This document shows, piece by piece, positions 50,901 through 60,726 of a stretch of DNA of 64,000 nucleotides. A program made the position numbers and the translations under genes. Source of the DNA: Spongilla lacustris. Its lineage: Eukaryota > Porifera > Demospongiae > Spongillida > Spongillidae. Below the pieces are notes generated by a model, which had not been told where the DNA came from, ran no database searches, and saw only the letters and a program-made list of their open reading frames with translations. The stretch covers positions 17,426,993 to 17,490,992 of the forward strand of contig OX442416.1 in the NCBI GenBank assembly GCA_949361645.1, in the 5' to 3' direction. The stretch's first letter is position 1. The number at the start of each line of letters is the position of its first letter.

Positions 50901-51180
50901 ATTTGAACTGTTTGCTCAAGTTGTGGAACCGCCTCAATGATCTTCACCATCTGTATCAGGTGCTTGCTGCAGATTGTCTTCACAGGTTGGGTGTGCCTCT
51001 TCTTCAGACACACTGCCTCAAGACGTCCCAGCTTTTGGCAGTCCTTGTAGGGGCAATCAGCCGACCTGTGATCTGTCTTCCCACAAAATTGACATGTTCC
51101 AATGGGAAACTCCTCTACCCTTAACCAACATTTGCATGTTGTTTTGGGTGTCAGTCTGGTTCTGGAGAGAGCGACCATCT
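47950..51180 (-). mobile_element. Degraded Ty3/gypsy-type retrotransposon (gag end and pol)
   Basis: In order on the minus strand: a zinc knuckle (CQFCGKTDHRSADC, about 51100-51060); a protease whose active site reads VHTGAG instead of the usual DTGA (about 50870); reverse transcriptase with the YMDDILV motif (about 49960); RNase H with the usual TDHKPL changed to MNHKPL (about 49320); the integrase zinc region and core (LVLIDAYSKYP; VWDNATSF; KGAAECLVQTFK, about 48790-48530); and a C-terminal tail to about 47950. Frameshifts separate the blocks (for example near 50080 and 49560), and the protease and RNase H catalytic residues are altered. Most of gag and both LTRs were not found. The element cannot be autonomous. 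Confidence 0.85.
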
Positions 51181-51610
51181 CTTAGATTCGACACCCATTA
51201 AACCCTGGCTCATATAAAACTCACAGGACTCCTCAGTCTACTGGGCTGAGCTAAGCTTCCTGCCAGGCAGTGTTGGTACTATCCACTGTGTGCTCTACAC
51301 AAGAAACCTTCTCATCATATAACTTTAGGCTGGCTGCCTCATGGTCAATGCCACCAACTTCCTAATGGCTTGCATGAAAAAGTTGTTGCACAACTTGCAT
51401 GCCCTCAACATCTTTCCAGGTAATTAAGGCTGCCGAAATAGTCAGCATAATTGGTGATAAAACTAATATGATGCTGTTGGCTTGTGATTTCTTCATTTTA
51501 CCAGCTTGCTCGTGAAAGATTCAAAGAATGGAGTCATACACATCCCAGAATAAACTTGAAACTGGACAGAGGGCTGTGCATAGTAGCATAGTTTGTGTGA
51601 GGTGTGCTTC
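51181..51610. other. No gene recognised; upstream flank of the gypsy remnant
   Basis: No gag frame or LTR boundary is visible. The last few tens of bases (about 51596-51616) belong to the separase fragment interrupted by the hAT element. Confidence 0.4.
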
Positions 51611-52500
51611 AGTAGCAAGGGCGGATCCAGCGAGGGGGTCCTGGGGGTCCGGCCCCCCCCCCCTCAGGACCCATGATGAATATAATTACTATTAATACCC
51701 CAGTCACGTGTGCATAAAGTGCTTCATGCTTCGGTGTATTGTAACGTTCCTCGACGACGCGTCGTTTAAAAGCGTTGCTTTGCATTCTTCGTATATCATA
51801 TAGGCGTCTGAAGGTAAATTACGAAATTTTACCTGGGGGGGGGGGGGGGGGGGGGGGTGGCGGCTGATTTAATTTCATACCATGACATCTTTCGTACACG
51901 CGACAGTGACATAGAGACGATATACTATCTCTGGTGACGCGTAAAATTGCATGCGTCGCCTATGTGATTCCCGCGATTTTTTTCTATGACTCACTTGACC
52001 AGCATTTATACGTGCCACTGAAGAGCTAGGTGGTTTTCAAACTGCAGGCTATATAGGTCCGCTGAAGATTTATGCAGCTGCAGCTGATGTACAGGGGACC
52101 AAATAGAATATTGTTCATTGCTTGAAGTAGGTTATCTGAGTATGATGCAAATTTTAAGTGTCTCAAGTATCGAAGTAATAAATAAGCGCACGTACAAATC
52201 TGACGAAACTGACAGATGAAACACATGCACCCATTTAAAATCCACATAAGCCTGGGAACAAGAACTTAACTGAGTGCAAGTGACTGCCTCCGTTTCCATG
52301 CAATCTCTCTTTGGAATAACATGCAAAAAAATTGCGCGCGCGAAGCGCGCGCTCCTCCCCTCATCTATTATTCATGTCGGACCCCCCCCTCGCCGAATTC
52401 CTGAATCCGCCACTGAGTAGGAACTCATCACACCAGAGAGCCAGTGTTCAAGCAAACTCTCACAATAGCAATCAATGTCCTTATCCTGTAGTGCATGTGT
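51596..52500 (-). pseudogene. Separase C-terminal fragment interrupted by a hAT-like element
   Basis: The minus strand reads LQDKDIDCYCESLLEHWL (52490-52430), homologous to NEDIDRYCECLLDNWL of the larger separase copy at 57.3 kb. One base is lost at GGTGTGATGAG, which breaks the frame. The sequence then resumes beyond the insertion at 51616 as LLKHTSHK, again matching the 57 kb copy. Only about 30 codons survive. Confidence 0.65.
51617..52415. mobile_element. hAT-like element in a separase fragment
   Basis: Ends CAAGGGCGGATCCAG and CTGAATCCGCCACTG, imperfect inverted repeats of a common hAT type, flanked on both sides by AGTAG. The element is about 799 bp and has C/G runs just inside both ends (51650; 51835-51857; 52382). 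The uninterrupted homologous site is seen in the separase copy at about 57283 (CTTCAATAGGAACTC). Confidence 0.75.
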
Positions 52501-53750
52501 GAGGTATAAACCCAGTGTAGCATAGTAGCATATAGTTCATGTTAATATAGTGTTTTGTATTTGTATTCCTGATGTGTATTTTTTTTTTCATTGATGCACA
52601 TGCATATGCTGACATACAATGCCATCCTTGCAAGGATGAAATGGCCAGGTGGCGTTGGGTGGAGGTGAGGCTGAACTGTACTATGATGCATGTGTATGCA
52701 TCAGTACAATCTTATACATCAGAGCTGGGTCATGCCACGCAAGATGGCTTTAGCATAAGAGCAAACTAAAGAAAACTAAGCTTGAAATGTAGAAATGTGT
52801 CCTTGTGTATTAATTTGGTTGTTGCACTAAAAGCGAAGAACATTTTTTTTTTCAATATTAGCTTTGTTGCCTCAAGTACATCTACCAAAGGAGACTATCA
52901 CCAGACCAATCCAAATTTAAGGCGTGGAGGGTGATTGCTAAGATTATTTTTTGAGCTATGGAAAACAAAACAAATGACGCCTAATTTAAAAGTGAACAAT
53001 ATAATGTACGAAGTAGCCAAACACTTCAGACCCTAGGCCCAACTTTGTGAAATATTTAGCCCCCTGTCCCAGTGCAATGTCAGTCTTACAGAATTTTTAT
53101 CTTTTCAGCCATGGTTTTATTTAAAGCACCATAGCTATTTGCCCCTAATATCCTACAAGATACTTCAATTGACTTGTGACTTGAGCTGGTGTGATATTAA
53201 TAATATAAGAGCCTCTCCGCAACCATTATAGCGACAAAACACGATACGGCTGATAGACAACACTGAACAGGCAAAACACAATTGGTACAATACCTTTACT
53301 TGGGGATGAGGTGTTACCGTTAACAGTCCTATATTTATCACTTTTGTAGTACGTACATTTATACATGTATTTATCACTTTTGTAGTACGTACATTTTACG
53401 TTGCTAAATATACAGTGGTGTTCACCGAAAAGAGGGGAAAAATGCAATAATGCACATTTTTGATTTTATCTCATGAATGGTATACATGTATAATTATATC
53501 ATGCCGATACATTTTTAGATTCAGCATCTACTTCTGAACAGAGTACATTTGCTTTAATTCAATTATAACTTGTAAGCAAAACAATGCACCATAGTAAACA
53601 ACTGCTGGTCAGGTTGGATGTTCAAGGCTATAACTCCTCTATACTTTGCAGTTAAGCTACCAAAATTTTTTTGTATGTATCCAATACAGGTGAGTACCTA
53701 TAGTGTTGTGTTGAGCTCTTAAGTCTCACTCGCTGTGGAGATCGGTAGGA
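52501..53750. other. No gene recognised
   Basis: AT-rich noncoding sequence. It includes a degraded half-copy of the 29.4 kb foldback (about 52767-52830) and a short direct duplication TATTTATCACTTTTGTAGTACGTACATTT (about 53332-53395; two copies). Confidence 0.5.
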
Positions 53751-53756
53751 AGTATC

Positions 53757-54337
53757 GCTTTTCAGAGGGAGGCGTTGTCTTCGTATGAATTCGGACAAAT
53801 TAGTTCGACTTAAGGATTAAAATTGACTTTTTCTAAATGAGAGGTCTCTGGGGTATCCATATAATTTATAATAATTTTTTGGCAGCTTGCTATCGGCATT
53901 AAACAATCCATGAAATGTTAAAAATCGTAACATTGAAAGCCATTTTTCACCCGTTTTTAGGATTTCTCCGTATATGGTAGTAAACGTGTAGCACATAATC
54001 ATGATATTTGCTTTGGGACTTATTATATCAAGTATTCTACACGTAGAAATGCTTTTAAAAATTACGTACAGTGCTAACAAACGCAAATACTATGATTCTG
54101 TGCTACATTTTTACTATGATATACGGAGAAATCCTAAAAACGGTTGAAAAATGGCTTTCAATGTTACGATTTTTAACATTTCATGGATTGTTTAATGCCG
54201 AAAGTAAGCTGCCAAAAAATTAATATAAATTATATGGATACCCCAGAGACCTCTCATTTAGAAAAAGTCAATTTTAATCCTTAAGTCGAACTAATTTGTC
54301 CGAATTCATACGAAGACCACGCCTCCCTCTGAAAAGC
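53757..54337. mobile_element. Foldback element, 581 bp
   Basis: The left arm 53757-53984 and the right arm about 54113-54337 are reverse complements (GCTTTTCAGAGGGAGGCG against CGCCTCCCTCTGAAAAGC). The loop is about 130 bp. Only mirrored, uninformative open frames occur. Confidence 0.88.
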
Positions 54338-54339
54338 AG

Positions 54340-55170
54340 TAGGTATGGAGATTGCGAATACTGATCATCGTATTTCAGAGTTAACCTCCACTTTTTAGGA
54401 ATCATATAGCAAAATGCCTACAGTTTTTAAATGCAAATTTTTAATATGCTGTTGGTATAAAGCGGAAGTTGTTTTGAGTTTGGTGATTGTGATCTCAGCA
54501 AGAATGATTTTAACGTCACTACCGCGGCAATGCAGGTCAATGCTACTTAACTGCGGTGTCGAATACTCAAAGACAATTCGCGACACGTGCTTCAGTACTA
54601 CCTTTGGCTTTTTTACCCGCTGTGTTGTAATAACGATGGTCTGTTACCTCACAGCTTTTACGCTTTCTGACATCGGCACCATCGGGTAGGCCTGTGAGGT
54701 TCTGAAAAAAAAACAGTACCAGACGTAGATGACCGAATTCAGGAGTACGAACACACCCACTAGTGCAGCAACCGTTCAACATTACATATAAATAACGTCA
54801 CTGTTTTGATGTCAAGAGTAGACGAGAGTTGCTATGCGTATACGGAAAATTGAAGTTAAATCAGGATTAGTACTAGTAACAATTTAATTGCCGATAGCAA
54901 AGGGATTAAACACAACATTTGACATATAAAAACTTCAGGCATTTTGCAATTGGGTGTGACTTTGATATTCCACATCTCTGGGGCCATGTAGAAGGGTGTA
55001 GGTCTACACACAGATGTGTCTACATGTATGAGTATGTGCTCATCTACTAAAATCATTCCACATTCTGTGATTGCTCCAAAATACATGTGTAACCTCATTT
55101 AAAGCCAAATTATAATAATCCAACTTTTAAAATACTATAATACTTCAAGTATTTTGTTATTCTTATGTTG
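54340..55170. other. No gene recognised
   Basis: Short frames on both strands (for example 54414-54689 plus, containing hydrophobic stretches) show no family motif. This is the 3' flank of the broken receptor gene. Confidence 0.4.
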
Positions 55171-55174
55171 ATGT

Positions 55175-56209
55175 TCAGGTATTTCGAAGTGGAATGTGGT
55201 ACGCCTTTCTCTTTGTACAACACATTGCTACGGAGATGTGAACCATCAGGGTCACACCTGAAGTCATACTCCATAGAGCTATAAATATCACCACACATAG
55301 ATCTAGTGCTTCATTATGCACTAGGTTATAAGCTGAAATGACATCAAATACGAGTGCTGGTATTACGAAGACAAAGAAGACAATTGGAAAAGCAGCCAAT
55401 GGAAGGAGCTGTTTAAGTGCCTTCCAATACTGGTCACCCTCTGTGATTGGTTCGTATTTCCATCTCCAACACATTGTATGGCCAAATAGTTTTGTCACCA
55501 TGGCAACCATTGCTATCGATGCTGTTAGAAGGATAGCCATAGCTGGAGCATCCCACAAAGCAAACCGTTCAATCAACGCAGTATGAGTGGACGTGGTGTC
55601 ATTAAAATTACCAAACAAGTAACAATTCGGACCATCGGGACTAAGTCCATAGGTTTTGGTTATCAGAGGTACACACACCATCACCGTAGTCTCGTACCCA
55701 GACCCTAGTACGTCACAGCTGCGGATGGATTACATCACCGCTACGCCTAGTTCTAGCGTAGCGGTGATGTAATCCATCCGCAGCTGTGACGTACTAGGGT
55801 CTGGGTACGAGACTACCATCACCGTTGGTATTAGTGGTGACGTCACTACGTACAACACTTCAAGCTTCTTCAGGTTCTTGTGGAGTACCGCAAAACAGAA
55901 GAGATGAAAGGTTACCCACATCGTGAAGAGTAGCTTCACCCATCTGAAGAATAACGCCAGTGATCCAATGGCGGTACATGCGCGGTCGATACGAATCGCA
56001 TCTTTATATTGTGCAAACATTATTTGCACCCCCTCTACAGAAGCAAATGCTAACGAAGCCAACACCTGGTAGAGGGACAGGCGGTACACCACCTTTCGAT
56101 GTAGCTTTAGAACAAACACCAATATGGCCGCCAGAGTGCACACGCATACGGAAACGAAGTTCAGTGCCGTGAAGGCGATGCCATTCAGAAAGTATTCGGC
56201 AGAATTCAT
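55175..56209 (-). pseudogene. Single-exon seven-TM receptor disrupted by a MITE
   Basis: Intronless receptor frame with the start at 56209. Predicted helices: TM1 (NFVSVCVCTLAAILVFVL), TM2 (LASLAFASVEGVQIMF), TM3 (LLFTMWVTFHLFCFAVL), TM4 (VTSPLIPTVM...), TM5 (MAILLTASIAMVAMV), TM6 (LLPLAAFPIVFFVFVIPALV), TM7 (VVIFIALWSMTSGVTLMV). A 129-bp palindromic element plus a 9-bp duplication (138 bp, 46 codons) sits in TM4 and brings an in-frame stop at about 55730. The frame is otherwise open on both sides and would give about 298 aa. It is most likely a G-protein-coupled receptor; I cannot assign the class or ligand. It is a null allele or a very young pseudogene. A fragment of a paralog lies at 6907-7105. 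Confidence 0.85.
55687..55815. mobile_element. 129-bp palindromic MITE with 9-bp TSD
   Basis: Starts TAGTCTCGTACCCAGACCC and ends with its exact inverse; the two halves match to a loop of about 10 bp (CCTAGTTCTAG). It is flanked by the identical 9-bp repeat CCATCACCG (55678-55686 and 55816-55824). The 9-bp duplication and lack of coding capacity suggest a Mutator-type (MULE) non-autonomous element. The near-perfect symmetry points to recent insertion. Confidence 0.95.
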
Positions 56210-56486
56210 TTATAGCAGGCAAAAGTTGCAGAACACGGAATAGAGCTCTTTCATGGTCACATGACGCGTGGGTGCTTTGTTGTCCTCCATCTTGGTGCTC
56301 GGTTTATATATAAGCTTATACTCGGTTTTTGGTACTTTTTGATCGGTTACTCAAGCTCCGAGGGCAAAAGTAAAAATCGTATGTTTTATAAATGTGTTAG
56401 AGCACAATAATATGCGTCTAAACGACACTCTGAACTAATGTAACACACCAAAACCGAACATAAGCCCATACTTCTCCATAGTAAAC

Positions 56487-56721
56487 AGGGGCGGCGGAAG
56501 GTATTTTTAAGTGGGGGGGTAAGTCTATGAATATATAATTAGTGGGCGTGGTAGATAGTGGTTGCGCACGCGAAAATGAACCGCTTGTTGAGTAGCTACT
56601 TAACGGTTCACACTTTTAAAATCATCCGATTCCAGTTCTCTTTGGTTATAATGTACAACACGGTTAGTTACGGCTAATAATAATTCTACTCGGTAAAGTT
56701 GGGGGGGTAAATACCCCCCCT

Positions 56722-56756
<35 letters not shown>

Positions 56757-56768
56757 TCCGCCGCCGCT
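56487..56768. mobile_element. hAT-like MITE with poly-G/poly-C ends
   Basis: The ends AGGGGCGGCGGAA and TTCCGCCGCCGC are inverted repeats, flanked by TAGTAAAC on the left and TGGTAAAC on the right (7 of 8 bases identical). Inside lie a G run (56513-56519) and a long C run (about 56721-56752). No open reading frame of note. Confidence 0.75.
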
Positions 56769-57086
56769 GGTAAACGAGCACCAATATGGCGGGCTAATTA
56801 GACGATGAATGCTATTAAATCACGGGATGAAAGAGCTTTGTAGAGATAATATTCTGATTCTCTATACGTACAGATCGCAGAATGCGGCGTCTCCTACCCA
56901 GATCCAAAGCTACTAGAGCTTTATCTTTGTAATTCCAATGATGCACGAGGTTGCATGTAGCGATGGACATAACCAGTACATATGCACAAGCAACATAAGA
57001 GTATGCACCTATTTAATTGTATTACATGTAATGTGGTTTCCCTTGACTATCCCATTTGTACTAGAAATATGTATAAACGTACACAA

Positions 57087-57141
<55 letters not shown>
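57087..57141. repeat. (CA)n microsatellite
   Basis: Pure CA array of about 55 bp just downstream of the separase pseudogene's 3' end. Confidence 0.9.
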
Positions 57142-57188
57142 ACGCACATGTACACCATAACATCTAAATAGCCTCATCCTTTGGAGGA

Positions 57189-57950
57189 CTACTTTGATGT
57201 GCACACTGGAATGCTGTACACAACAGGGGAAGCCCCTATCAAATACTTCAGCTTGCAGACACTCCTTGCAGATGAAGTGTGCTTCAATAGGAACTCATCC
57301 GTACCAGGGAGCCAGTTGTCAAGCAAACACTCACAGTAGCGATCAATGTCCTCATTCATAACACCCCACAAGTTAGCAACGATAGCAGGACTGTTATAGA
57401 GACAACAAGCAAAATCATCAGGTATTTAGAAAGTTTTACAAGACCAAGCTACCTACCAGCCAGAAATGAGATATTGCAGTACAACTCTAGAAGGATCTGC
57501 ATTTCCATACACTGTGCGTGTATGTATACACATATGTGTGCATTTTGTGGGTAGAATATAATAATACTGCTTGGTCCCATTCACTCCCCCCACTCATTCA
57601 CTCCTCCCACCCCACCATGCTCGAGGCCACACCCCTGGGCCCCTCTCACCCACACTCATGGTCAGCCTCCCAGAGCTGCAGCCCATCAGCACAGAGGCAG
57701 CCTAACAGTGCACCAGGTGGAGCTGGTCTGCACTGAGGTACTTCCCTCCACTACCATGTCCACAATAGCTGTAAGGGACAGGGGGTGGGGCAAATAGATA
57801 AACGAGCCACGCCCCCCACCAGGCCACACCCACTACAGCCTTAGGCTCCTCCCCACAAACCCCTCCCACCCAGGCTGCTTGGTAAACCACTCAAAGTACT
57901 TCTCAGTCTTTGGAAGGTTCATCTTGGGGTTGAGGACATAGAAGGTGCTC
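57189..57950 (-). pseudogene. Separase (C50 peptidase) catalytic-domain pseudogene
   Basis: Separase is the cysteine protease that cuts cohesin to start anaphase. Minus-strand exons: about 57950-57840 (FYVLNPKMNLPKTEKYFEWF, GWEGFVGR), 57650-57768 (YCGHGSGGKYLSADQLHLVH with the catalytic His; MGCSSGRL with the catalytic Cys), 57457-57496 (PSRVVLQYLISG) and 57189-57390 (PAIVANLWGVMNEDIDRY to LKYLIGASPVVYSIPV and the stop). The last three exons join in perfect phase. A TAG at 57702-57704 interrupts the frame between the catalytic His and Cys, and the spacer between GWEGFVGR and YCGHGSG lacks about 20 residues usual for the family. None of the large N-terminal part of separase is present. It is a truncated, inactive copy. 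Confidence 0.85.
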
Positions 57951-58597
57951 AGGGTATGTCCACACTTCTCACTACATTTTTGACACCATTTGGACATAAT
58001 ATTTCACCAGGCTACCATTTGGTACATCACATAGGCCAGAACAGTTCTAGGAATGAATGTGTGACAGATCCTAAGTGGACTATGCAGATGGTGTTGTTTG
58101 ACATTGTGGTCAAACATGATGGAAGGCTACTTGCACTGTTGCAGAGAATTCAGGGGTGTTAGGGTGACCTTGAACCACGAGGAGAAATGTGTGTTTCACC
58201 AGTTATCAGTTGGTTGACCATTAAGGGATCCATATGCATGCTGCCCCAGAGAAAACAGAAGCCATATAAGCAAGAGGGCTCTTGATAATGTGTCCATGCA
58301 ACATTCTGCATCAGGCTTTTTGTCACTAGATATGAACGCCTACATTGTGTGACCATTAATGTTTTATTGTCATGTGATACAACACGTCCACATCATTTAA
58401 CTCTTAGTGTATTATGTCGTGTGATATGTGACATGCACATCATGTGACCCTTGCTGTAGGCCCCCTCCACTGCTCCTCTGCTCCTGTCACCTCTCCTACT
58501 GACAAATTTAGTCTGACCACACCCATCAAGCACATATTTACTATATTGTACAGAGGAATCTGGAACAATATATAACTAGGAGAGGGTGCACTACTGA

Positions 58598-58773
58598 CAG
58601 TGGAACCTCGAAATGCGGACTCCCTGAAATACGGATACCTCAATAAACAGGACACTATCTCTATGTCCCAAACAGGTTACTTTGAAAGGTTCCAACCCCT
58701 GAATAAAGGACACCTCAATTATCAGAACACTTGAGGTGAGTCCCAATGGTGTCCGTATTTCGGGGTTCCACTG
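58598..58773. mobile_element. Pogo/Tigger-like MITE, 176 bp
   Basis: The ends CAGTGGAACCTCGAAAT and ATTTCGGGGTTCCACTG are the typical CAGTGGAACC terminal repeats of pogo/Tigger-type mariner elements. The right flank is TA; the left flank is GA, a decayed TA duplication. The interior carries repeated GGACACCTCAAT / GGACTCCCTGAAATACGGA words. Confidence 0.8.
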
Positions 58774-58779
58774 TATTCT

Positions 58780-59180
58780 TTACATTAGCAGATTATAATT
58801 GCAGCACAAAACAAAACAATACATATGACTTTACGTATATAAGATAGAACAAAGCCAGTTTTTACAAGTTAACTAATCTTGCTGTGCAGGCTGAGCTTGT
58901 CCCCTGGCACCAATCATTGACTCAATCAAGATTACATCAATGGGATACGCTCACTCCTTGTAGTCACTGCAGTCCCTAATAGACCCATAATCATGTGATG
59001 CTGCTAAAAATGAAACTTGCAAAGCAGGATAGTGCATCTCCACAACTTGTGTCATGTTGTTTTTGGTCAGTTCAAATGTGTGGTATGCATGTGTGGTATT
59101 CAACAGAAAATCTTTTCAGTACAATTATCCATCTAATAGTGTGCTCTAACATACTAAATAGTTCCCATCGTGTCATCACG
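58780..59180. other. No gene recognised
   Basis: Noncoding sequence with no motif of note. From about 59185 a block begins that is repeated at about 60468 (CAGATTGATCCCAGCCACCA against TAGATTGATCCCAACCACCA). Confidence 0.4.
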
Positions 59181-59348
59181 TAACTCCCAGATTGATCCCA
59201 GCCACCATGCAACACACTAATCCAAGCTGCTGCTATATAGTACAATTTTGTGGCAAAGTTGACATCATGGAGGAGTTGATGGTGAGTATAGGTATAACAA
59301 CAATTCAACACTACATAAACTGATACACAAACACATTGCTTAGGTAGT

Positions 59349-59687
59349 ATGCTTTGTGTGCACATTTTGATGTGGGAGAAACTACATGTGTATATTGATC
59401 ATGAGATTGATAGTCCCCCAGTAAGATATGAAGCCGATATGAAAATTCCTTATGTCAGCAAAATTTTTTTATATATGGCACAGATTCCTAATCATATTAT
59501 CATTATATCGCAAAATCACATGCTACTTCCGGAGGGTAATTATTCAGATGACACATACGATACTTTTTTATCAATCCTTGGTGATTATGTTGTTCAGGAA
59601 ATTGACTACCTGTGCAAAGGATTGCTCGAGTCCAATACAACTGTTGCATTTGATGATGTAGAACATCGTATACAGAAAAAATGTTAA
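59349..59687 (+). pseudogene. Truncated 5' duplicate of the beta-helix/TM gene
   Basis: The frame ends with SILGDYVVQEIDYLCKGLLE and DDVEHRIQ, matching SLLGSYVVSL...DVDYLCKGSLK and GGEHRIS at the start of the copy at 60727. The upstream flank (about 59185-59290) is also duplicated at 60468-60640. It stops after about 30 codons of homology, so only the signal-peptide region and the first part of the ectodomain were copied or kept. Confidence 0.7.
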
Positions 59688-59689
59688 TA

Positions 59690-60465
59690 ACAAAGAACTT
59701 AGCTAGCTCCCTTTAGTGGTACATCTCCTAGAATGAATTTACAGCCTCTGGTTTTTCATTCCAGACTCTCTGTGTGTTTTTGCTAATGTTTGGTGCCCAA
59801 GAAACCAGAGACATCCCAAATCATGCAAATTTTGTTGTGGGGAAAGATCAATATAGTAATGCAAAATTTAATATACATTCTTCTGCTTGAACTGAGCTTT
59901 TGGCAAGGTGTTAATAATTGGACAAGTATTCAGGCAACATTATGAACTGGTCTTTTAATCATGACATAAAGATTGGAATGCAAACTTATTAATTAATAGA
60001 AGCAGTTGCAAGCAGAATGCAATCTCGATTTTCTTCAATCAAAATCACAATTTTGCAGTTGCTATTGATACAATTTTTGTATTAGTACTATAACTCATAA
60101 TAATAATAAATTAATCACTATAATTTTATACTTGTGTATTTTATAAAAAGATACTACTAATAAATCTATATACTACAAGTTATTATATAATTCAAGTCAG
60201 TAGCTATAGGGATCACATTCCTAGCCAGTATGGCCGTTATAAATATTTATTTTTGTTACAGAAAATTTGATATGCAGCTGGGAAAGAATTATAGGATAAA
60301 AATAGCTGCTGCAAAAACCCTAGCTTAAGGTAACACACACAGACCAACCACTATCCCATCATATGTATGTACCATAAGTTAACACATACAGACCAACCTG
60401 TGTAACACTATCCCATCATGTAAAACACTTATAATTACCTATCACACAAATTCGATCTCTTCAAC
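59690..60465. other. No gene recognised
   Basis: AT-rich spacer between the truncated 5' duplicate and the longer beta-helix/TM copy. A short word, ACACACAGACCAACC...CTATCCCATCAT, occurs twice at about 60332-60420. Confidence 0.5.
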
Positions 60466-60726
60466 TAGTAGATTGATCCCAACCACCATGTGACACACTA
60501 GTCGCGGCTGCTGCTATATATATTTTAGAAACGTTGGACTAGCTCAGTTGCATATCATCTTGGAGGAGTTGATGATGCATATACTGAGGTAAAATAACTA
60601 TTCAACGCTAGATAAACTGTTACACTTACGCATCCCTCATGTGTGTGCACATTTTGATGTGGGAGAAACAACATGTGTACATTGATCACGAGCTAGGTAG
60701 TCCCCTAGTTAAGATACGAAGCCGAT

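Noticed and set aside
54414..54689. Hydrophobic plus-strand frame of 91 codons
   Set aside because: No start context, homolog or splice support; it lies in AT-rich flank of a transposon.
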